Origin: Ochotona curzoniae | Taxonomy: Eukaryota > Chordata > Mammalia > Lagomorpha > Ochotonidae | DNA: 64,000 nt | Assembly (NCBI RefSeq): GCF_017591425.1 | Contig: NW_024466413.1 | Location: forward strand, 1,054,001-1,118,000 | Reading direction: 5' to 3' | Shown: positions 57,816-64,000 of the stretch, in pieces | Position numbering within the stretch: position 1 is the stretch's first letter | Layout of the letters: each line of letters opens with the position of its first letter | Program-made: the position numbers and the translations under genes | Notes under the pieces: generated by a model | The model's database searches: none | Told to the model about the DNA's origin: nothing | Seen by the model: the letters and a program-made list of their open reading frames with translations, nothing else

Positions 57816-60800
57816 GGTGCGGCCTTGGGCCTGGTGTCCCCCAAGGATGTGGCCAAGGTTATTGCCATTCTGCCCTGGGATTCCTGCCATGGCAGCCTTA
57901 GAGTTAGGGCCAAGAGCTCTAGTGTGAAGTGTTGGAGGATATCAAAACCTCAGAAACTGAAAGAAATGATACATAACGTACCATTTAAAAAAATTTGAAG
58001 TTAATGCACTAGATACATAAGGAATAAAACTTCAGAATTTACAAATACAGGCAGACCCCAAGGCTGCTCCCCTCCCTCTTGTCCCAGTCAGGCAGGACTC
58101 CTGTGCCTATTTCCATGTTGATATTTTGTTTATCTTGAATTCTCTTATTTTGAGCTTGACTTTTTAAAATGTTGCACTGGAATATCATTAAGCTTGGTTC
58201 TGAGGTCTTCCGCTCCCAAGGCCTCATGCAGGCCTCAGAGCTGAGAAAGGAGGTGGCAGTTGTTCCTGTTGGAAACCCAGCAAGCAAGCAGAAGTGCTGC
58301 CTGTGCTGTGGCCCCCAGGCCTGTGATCCTTCATGCTGGGCTGTATCCTGTTCTCATAGGCCCTGGTAGCTGGGACGTTTCTGATCCAGGGACTCGGTGA
58401 AGAATTGAAAGATTCCCTAGAGCCAAGCATCAAAAACACAAGCATCACGTCTCAGTGGAGATGGAACAGCGGATTTTGCCCAAGGCAGTGCTAGTTTAAG
58501 AGACAGCTGGGAAGCAGTGTCATCAGATGCCTGTCATGCTGGACTGCAGGGCAGTGAGGCTAAGCCCCTGCCTGGAGGGCTTTGTGACCTGTGACTTCAC
58601 TGATCCTTAAGTGACATTTGCTGTCAGCTTGCTGGCTGCCAGGCTTGCCTCTGCCAACGAGTGGGCTTTATTCAAAGAAAAGGAAGCAAATCAGTTCAAC
58701 GGATAAGCAGCCTCCTGCCCTCAGAAAGGACCCCTGTTGCTCTATCAGCAGATAAAGGCTCTGCTTTCTTGCCTTTGAATATTCCAGAAAGCAAGAAAGA
58801 AAGCTTCCATTCATAGAAGGAGTGAAAATTAGGATTCCAGAGTGCAGTATCTTGAAAAGTCCCTGGGGCTGGAGGCCACCCTCTACACAGCAGCTGTGGA
58901 TTAGGACTAAATTCTAGGGGCCCAATCACCTGCCTGTGGTCAATGCAATCATAGAGACTTACTGTATTTTAAGGGTAAAGAAGCCAAAGTTTAGCAAGGT
59001 GAAATGCCAGCATTGCATCACTTGTGTTGGGCCATCTAGCCAAGCTGGTCCTGCCTAGCATGTTAGTGTCACCTTATACCCAATAGGAGTATAGCACTAA
59101 CATCACCAGCAGTGGCCAGGGCAGCTCCAGATAGAGAGCAGGGACTCAGTCTGCACTGCCTGGCCCTGGCCCCTGCTGGCGTCCCCCCATCACTGCTGAC
59201 CACTGGGAAAGGAGCCACAGAGGGACTGGACATCCTCTTGCAGGTTGGGCCATGGGCCTTGGCTTCTTGCTCTTCATTCAGCACATACCACTCTGTGTGT
59301 TTTCATCTCCTGCCTGTTCAGCTTCTGTTCTCAAACAGCTCCTGGACTTGCAGACAGAAAGGTGGGCTTGTAAATTGAAGATGCTGCCCAGGACACTGCT
59401 GTGGGACTGCTGGCTTCCTGGCACAACCAGGGGTTCTGGCAGTTCACAGCTCCTAAGCATTGACAGGAGGCTCTGTTCCCTTTGCTGGGGCTGTGGTTCA
59501 GCACCTGGAAAGCAGGTTCCTTGAGCTGTGGTTTGCAGGTTGGCTTTTGCTCTTTCCCATGGCTGTGTCTGGGGAAGCGAATGCCAAGGTTGGTTCTGGA
59601 GCTCCAGTCTAGGTCTTTGACATGGATTTCTAGTGACAAGGAAGTGGAGGCGTCCATGTAGAAGAGGAAGAAGGTGCAAGGTGACAGTGGCCATGAGGAG
59701 CAGGTATTTCTGCAGAGGTCATTCTAAAAGCTTCTGCCTTGATAAGCAAATGCTTTTGTCTTATTATCCTGTGTTCCCCACTGTGCTCTAAGGTCTGATG
59801 GGGACCTGCTGGAGACCTGAAGACACCCTCAAGAGCAGATATTAGTGGTTCCCCAACCTGTGCTTCCTCTTCTCAGCCAAGTGAGCTCCACTGATGAAAG
59901 GAATGGGGTGTTTGACTGCTATGCTCCTCGGATCTCTTGTCTGTAAGAGGAGGACCACATAGCCCATGACCCAGAGTGGATGTGAGCACAACACATGGAT
60001 GGGTTTATAAAGCCCAGTCCCAAAGATGTGTTCAGCCATGTTCCTGCAAATGGGCCTCACTGTTCTTGATCCATCTGAGGTTATGATAACTACAGCCAAT
60101 TGTCAGAAAAGTAAATAGCATTAACAGAACCAGCACAAGGATGAGGTATCAACCGGTTTCAGCTGCTTTGAAGGGTTAGGCAGGCTTTACCAAATGCTGG
60201 AAGGAAAGGTCTTCCAGGAAGGGAAGCAGCACACGCAATTCAGAGGTGGGCATTGCTGTGTGAGTATGCCCAAGTTCAGAGGTGGGTATTGCTGTGAGAG
60301 TGGCCAGAGTGCCAACCTGAGCACCTTTAGGTCTGCCCTTGACCTTGGTAAGGAAGAATTACCCTCCAACAGCGTCACAAAGCCCAATAACCTAAGAGCA
60401 GCTCTGATAAACAGCTGTGGCATTGTGTGCTGAGCACATGATAGTGCTAGAAAATGAAAATCATCCCCCAGCCCAGAAAATCTGCCCACACAGATAGAAG
60501 AGAGAGAAAACCATTTTATTAAGAAGTAATAAATGCTGAACGTGAATGTGATGCTTAGAATAACCGGTCTGTTGAGACAGCAACAGCAGAAAGAAATCTG
60601 ACTCAATTATGTACACAGATCAATACGCTGATCCATTACATATGCTAGTCCTCAAGTTAGAGGATTTGGTAAGCACTATTTGTCATATATTTACTCCCTG
60701 GATTCACCCAGTGATGGAGGTGGCTCTTTGTGCCATCCGACTGGTGAACTTGTCACAACTAGATGGCAGGAAGTAGTTTTGCCACTTGGGGCCACACACC

Positions 60801-62066
60801 AGCCCAAGTTAAGCACCTGCTCTGTTGCAGGAATCCTAGGGAGACAGAAAGTCTGATTTTGCTAATGGTTCAGAGAGAACTCCAAGATCCTAGAGAAGGA
60901 CATTCCTACCTTCCTCATTCTAAAGGAGCTCATAACTTTTAAGAGGATTTGCACCTATTTCCTAAAGACTGAGAACAAAATTCACAATGACAGGAGTTTT
61001 AGGTAAGTGTTTTAAGGAAATGAAAGGAGTGGGAGTCTCTTCCCTCATTTTAAATAGAGAAAGAAGTCTTTACAATAAACCCTCCATCAACTTGCAGTGA
61101 AGGCATGACTTGTTAAATCCCATTGGAGTTGTGTTTGTCTTGTTGGTTGTTGAATCTCTAGCAACTGGCTTTGGGCTTTCTAACTGTAAGCCTGGCTCTT
61201 TGACCTTGTAAAACCAGGGACACGGGCATCATGCCCAAGAGAACTGGCCAGGAGGGTAATGAGGGCAGAAGGCGAACTTGGATGTTTGGGCATCAGGTCT
61301 GGATTTGCATTATCTCTGTGTCCTCAGGTTTATTCCTTAACCACTTGGACTTCAGATTTCTTATCTAACATAATAATAACTCTTGTGTCAGGTAATAACC
61401 CTGTGTCAGTGAGTAGCCTCACTGGCCCAATTAGTTATCACAGCTAGAGTGAATATTGTTCTGCATCAGCTCAGGGTATAAGCAAGGAAATACATGGAAC
61501 AGGTTGTTGCATCTTGAGGCCTGGCAGAGTAGGGATTCTGTAAATGTCAGTCTCCTTTTCTGGAAGGAAGTGAGTCAGACTGATCCCTGGCTGTGGTGGG
61601 CAAGGGCACAAGGCCCATTGTGGGCATTTTTGAACTGCTGACATTTTCATTGTCACCAGATGAGTGCTGAAAGGACTCTAAACCCAGCTGAGGTCTGGGA
61701 TTGGAAGCAAAACCATTTGCCTTTAAGACCATTGTCCTAAATGTCAGGGAAGCAGCATGCTATTCTATGCCAACGTCCTTTCATTGATTCCAAAGAGGCC
61801 TGCAGACACTGTGTGTTGGCTTAGAAACAGGAGAAATAATGGCATGCAAAAATAATGAAATAAATACTTTTCTAGGAGCCCATTTTTTTTCCTCCTCTAA
61901 ACAATAGGATTGGCACTTCCGGCATTATCTCACCTAGCCACCACCGCAACATACACAAGGAGGTAGGGGGACTGTTTCTGTGTAGTTACCAGCATCAGTG
62001 AATAGTCTAGACGGGAAGAGGGCTGGATTTGTTCAGTTAGGGATATGTGGGTTCCTTATCTGGAAG

Positions 62067-62077
62067 GGCCCCCTGGT
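62067..62077 (-). promoter_or_regulatory. CTCF-like motif, reverse orientation
   Basis: gggccccctgg with following tg is the reverse complement of CACCAGGGGGCCC. By-eye match. Confidence 0.35.
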
Positions 62078-62184
62078 GAACAAACCAAGACCAAAGAGGA
62101 AATGGGCTGCTCCAGGATGCCATGGTAAAGAACATAGGTGTTGACTCAGCCAAGATCAATTAAGGGCAGAAGGTGTATGATTGT

Positions 62185-62720
62185 GGTGATGACGATGATA
62201 GTTGGAGTAGCGTTGGGATGTTGATAGTGATGGTGATGATGGGAACTACGGTGTTATTGGTGGTAGCAGTGATGTGATAGTGAAGATGGTGATGGTCATG
62301 ATAATGGTTGAACATGGTGAGGGTGGTGATAATGGTGAGGGTTGTGGCAGTGATGGGAAGATGATGACAATGGTGGTGATCATGATGATGATGATTGATG
62401 AGATGAATATGTTAATGAAAATGGTGCTAAATGCAGTGATGCTGATGATGCTAAAGATAATGAAGATGAGGATGGTGAGATTAATGCTTGTGGTGGTAGC
62501 GATGATACAGATGAGAATGATTATATTGGATAGGGTGATTGTGTTGACAATGACAGTGATAATAACAAAATGCAGGTGGTGGTGGTGATGGGATGAGGGT
62601 GTTGATCTAGGTGACCACGATGGCTGTGGAGTGATGGTGATGACAGTGATGCCTGTGTTTTTGGTAGTGGTGATGGTGATGACTGTGCTATGAGATTACA
62701 ATGATGAGGAAGGGCATGGT
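62185..62720 (+). repeat. GAT/ATG/GTG-rich degenerate trinucleotide array
   Basis: More than 500 bp of gatggtgatg, atgatgatga and gtggtggtg words with substitutions. The + strand Met/Val-rich ORF through it is low-complexity noise. Confidence 0.92.
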
Positions 62721-62734
62721 GATGGGAGGGAAAA

Positions 62735-62920
62735 GCTACTGCATGTTGAGGATGGCACTGAGCTGGTCACCAGTCTAAGCACTTGGTAGCTTTTATTGCA
62801 GCCAATTCTCACAATTGTTCCACCGCAAATGATGGTAAGGATGTTTTCAGAAATAGAGTCAAGGTGTTTTGCTTAAAGAGATAGAGTTAGGTTACTGAGA
62901 AAGCCAAGATTAAAATGCAG
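62735..62920 (+). mobile_element. MIR fragment
   Basis: Contains tctaagcacttggtagcttt, caattctcacaattgttcca, tttgcttaaagag and ttactgagaaagccaagatt in MIR order. Strongly diverged. Confidence 0.55.
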
Positions 62921-63142
62921 AATAACAATACAGTAAATAATAATTGTTGAAACTTTACTCTGTTCTGAGCTCTATGCTGTTTTCCATGGAGTGTCTGATT
63001 TTGTTCTCCCAGTATTTTATAAGGTACTAGTCATCACTATTCTATCTTTTATGCAGTTTTACTAAGGAAACCTGTAATTTTGAGTGTAAAAATGACTCCC
63101 TACATTCCCACAACTAGTGGGGAACGGGGTGGGACAAGGGAT

Positions 63143-63151
63143 ATCTATCTG

Positions 63152-63182
<31 letters not shown>

Positions 63183-63271
63183 GTCTATCTATCTATCTAT
63201 CTATCTGTCTATCTATCTATCTGTCTATCTATCTGTCTGTCTATCTGTCTATCTGTCTATCTATCTATCTA

Positions 63272-63307
<36 letters not shown>

Positions 63308-63313
63308 TCTATC
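63143..63313 (+). repeat. (CTAT)n/(CTGT)n tetranucleotide array
   Basis: About 43 tetranucleotide units of tatc interleaved with tgtc, with no other interruption. It lies 400 bp upstream of exon 25. Frames through it read as ILSVY-type repeats and are not coding. Confidence 0.97.
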
Positions 63314-63714
63314 CCATTATTTCTTCCTCAAAGTCCCTGTCCATCACCATCTTACCTTCTCCTCACCCTCACCCTGAAGCGACGGCACCTGCTGCTCCTC
63401 CATAGCTTCCTTCTGTGCCTGCCCCATGCACCCTGCTTTCCTGCTGACTGATCCTCTCCTTGTCCCAGCCTGCACTGTAGTCACAGCTGAAACAGAGGAC
63501 TTGTAACGGTGACCCCAAATCCATCTACCCCCTCCTGCTAACACTTACTGTTTCTAACCGCTGTTGTGCATGATGCACATCAGGAACTTTTGAAAAGAAT
63601 GTGGAAGAATGAACAAATAGATGAGAGAATGAATGAAAATGTTTGCTTTTGTGTATATAGTCTAGGTATAATAAAATTTATGATGACTTTTTTTTTTCCT
63701 CTCTTTCTCCCAAG

Positions 63715-63768
63715 GGAAGTCAAGGAGAGCGAGGTGCAGATGGTGAAGTTGGTCAGAAAGGTGATCAG
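63715..63768 (+). CDS. COL22A1: Window exon 25, collagen Gly-X-Y (54 bp)
   Basis: Encodes GSQGERGADGEVGQKGDQ (joined residues 450-467), the last exon in the window. It has a GSQGER hexapeptide and net acidic charge. The acceptor has a long, clean pyrimidine tract (tttttttttcctctctttctcccaag), donor CAG|gtaagc. The sequence fits my memory of human COL22A1 residue for residue. Confidence 0.96.
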
Positions 63769-64000
63769 GTAAGCAACAATTTCCTGTCTAGTGAAGTCTT
63801 CCCCTGAAAAGGGGTTAGTTTTCTCCTCAATAGCTTCTGTTTTACTGTTCCTGATACCATTGTTCATCTCGTCTTCTCCTGCAATAGAAAATTTTAATTG
63901 TATTTATTGGTTTCCATCTTGAGCTCTATGATTGACTGCCATCCCTCTCTTCCTACTTTTATGTTCTCTTTCATCTTGACTGTGTCTAGTTCCTTGACAT
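63769..64000 (+). other. Intron downstream of window exon 25 (partial)
   Basis: 232 bp up to the window edge, A/T-rich and unremarkable. The gene continues beyond the window. Confidence 0.85.

Larger units (their letters stand above)
56179..63714 (+). other. Intron, window exons 24-25 (largest seen)
   Basis: 7.5 kb. Contains a (CA)n microsatellite (57533-57577), an antisense MIR (about 57655-57815), a reverse CTCF-like motif (62067-62077), a GAT/ATG-rich array (62185-62720), a MIR (about 62735-62920) and a CTAT/CTGT array (63143-63313). From 57900 to 62000 I see only unique-looking, A/T-richer sequence. A diffuse MIR-like signal lies near 56440-56600. Confidence 0.83.
3376..63768 (+). other. 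COL22A1: COL22A1-like FACIT collagen gene, internal part (25 exons)
   Basis: Twenty-five in-frame exons run left to right between 3376 and 63768 and join into 467 codons without a stop. Thirteen are exactly 54 bp, four are 45 bp, and the rest are 33, 36, 42, 48, 63, 78, 105 or 114 bp. All introns are GT-AG and phase 0. The product would be a secreted, trimeric extracellular-matrix collagen. Two non-collagenous linkers (joined residues 157-166 and about 381-401) and two one-residue imperfections divide the triple helix, as is usual for FACITs. The VWA and thrombospondin-N/laminin-G-like head expected for collagen XXII would lie upstream, and the C-terminal part downstream. The paralogue call rests on remembered similarity to human COL22A1 around window exons 22-25. 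Other FACIT or FACIT-like collagens (XVI, XIX, XXI) are the alternatives. Confidence 0.87.

Noticed and set aside
62274..62588. Met/Val-rich plus-strand ORF
   Set aside because: A translation of the GAT/ATG/GTG simple repeat.
63080..63451. Plus-strand ORF rich in Tyr-Leu-Ser-Ile repeats
   Set aside because: A translation of the CTAT/CTGT tetranucleotide array.

Overview
The window is mammalian genomic DNA, with no prokaryotic or viral gene layout. It holds an internal stretch of one multi-exon collagen gene on the + strand: 25 short exons (33-114 bp) in about 60 kb of intron. Every exon begins after AG, ends before GT, is phase 0 at both ends and encodes Gly-X-Y triplets or a short non-collagenous linker. 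Joined, the exons give 1,401 nt (467 codons) with no stop. Neither end of the gene is present. I assign it to COL22A1 (collagen alpha-1(XXII), a FACIT collagen of tissue junctions). The basis is remembered similarity of the last exons (the LLTPEDINLLVK / DVCKDCPPGPP linker, the GFKGDKG block and the final GSQGERGADGEVGQKGDQ exon). The family-level call is certain; the paralogue call is strong but was not checked by a search.

The introns carry many tRNA-derived C-type SINEs typical of lagomorphs. Two younger copies (near 10.1 and 42 kb) have a form I associate with pika (Ochotona) rather than rabbit. Likely source: a lagomorph, probably a pika.

Layout: 1-3375 is intron upstream of the first visible exon. 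Window exons 1-9 (3.4-16.8 kb) encode an uninterrupted Gly-X-Y run. Exon 10 (19.0 kb) encodes a small interruption. Exons 11-21 (23.1-45.5 kb) encode a second run with two one-residue imperfections. Exon 22 and the start of exon 23 (49.0 and 53.4 kb) encode a larger interruption with a CxxC pair. Exons 23-25 (to 63.8 kb) start the next run.

The introns are unusually rich in minisatellites: a 1.6-kb array of a 16-bp unit, and five arrays with periods near 50-53 bp, one of them built as a 101-bp higher-order repeat. Simple repeats, MIR and CSINE copies and an L1 3' fragment fill much of the rest. I recognise no second protein gene, RNA gene, CRISPR array or other self-contained system. The long ORFs outside the exons are repeat or GC artefacts.
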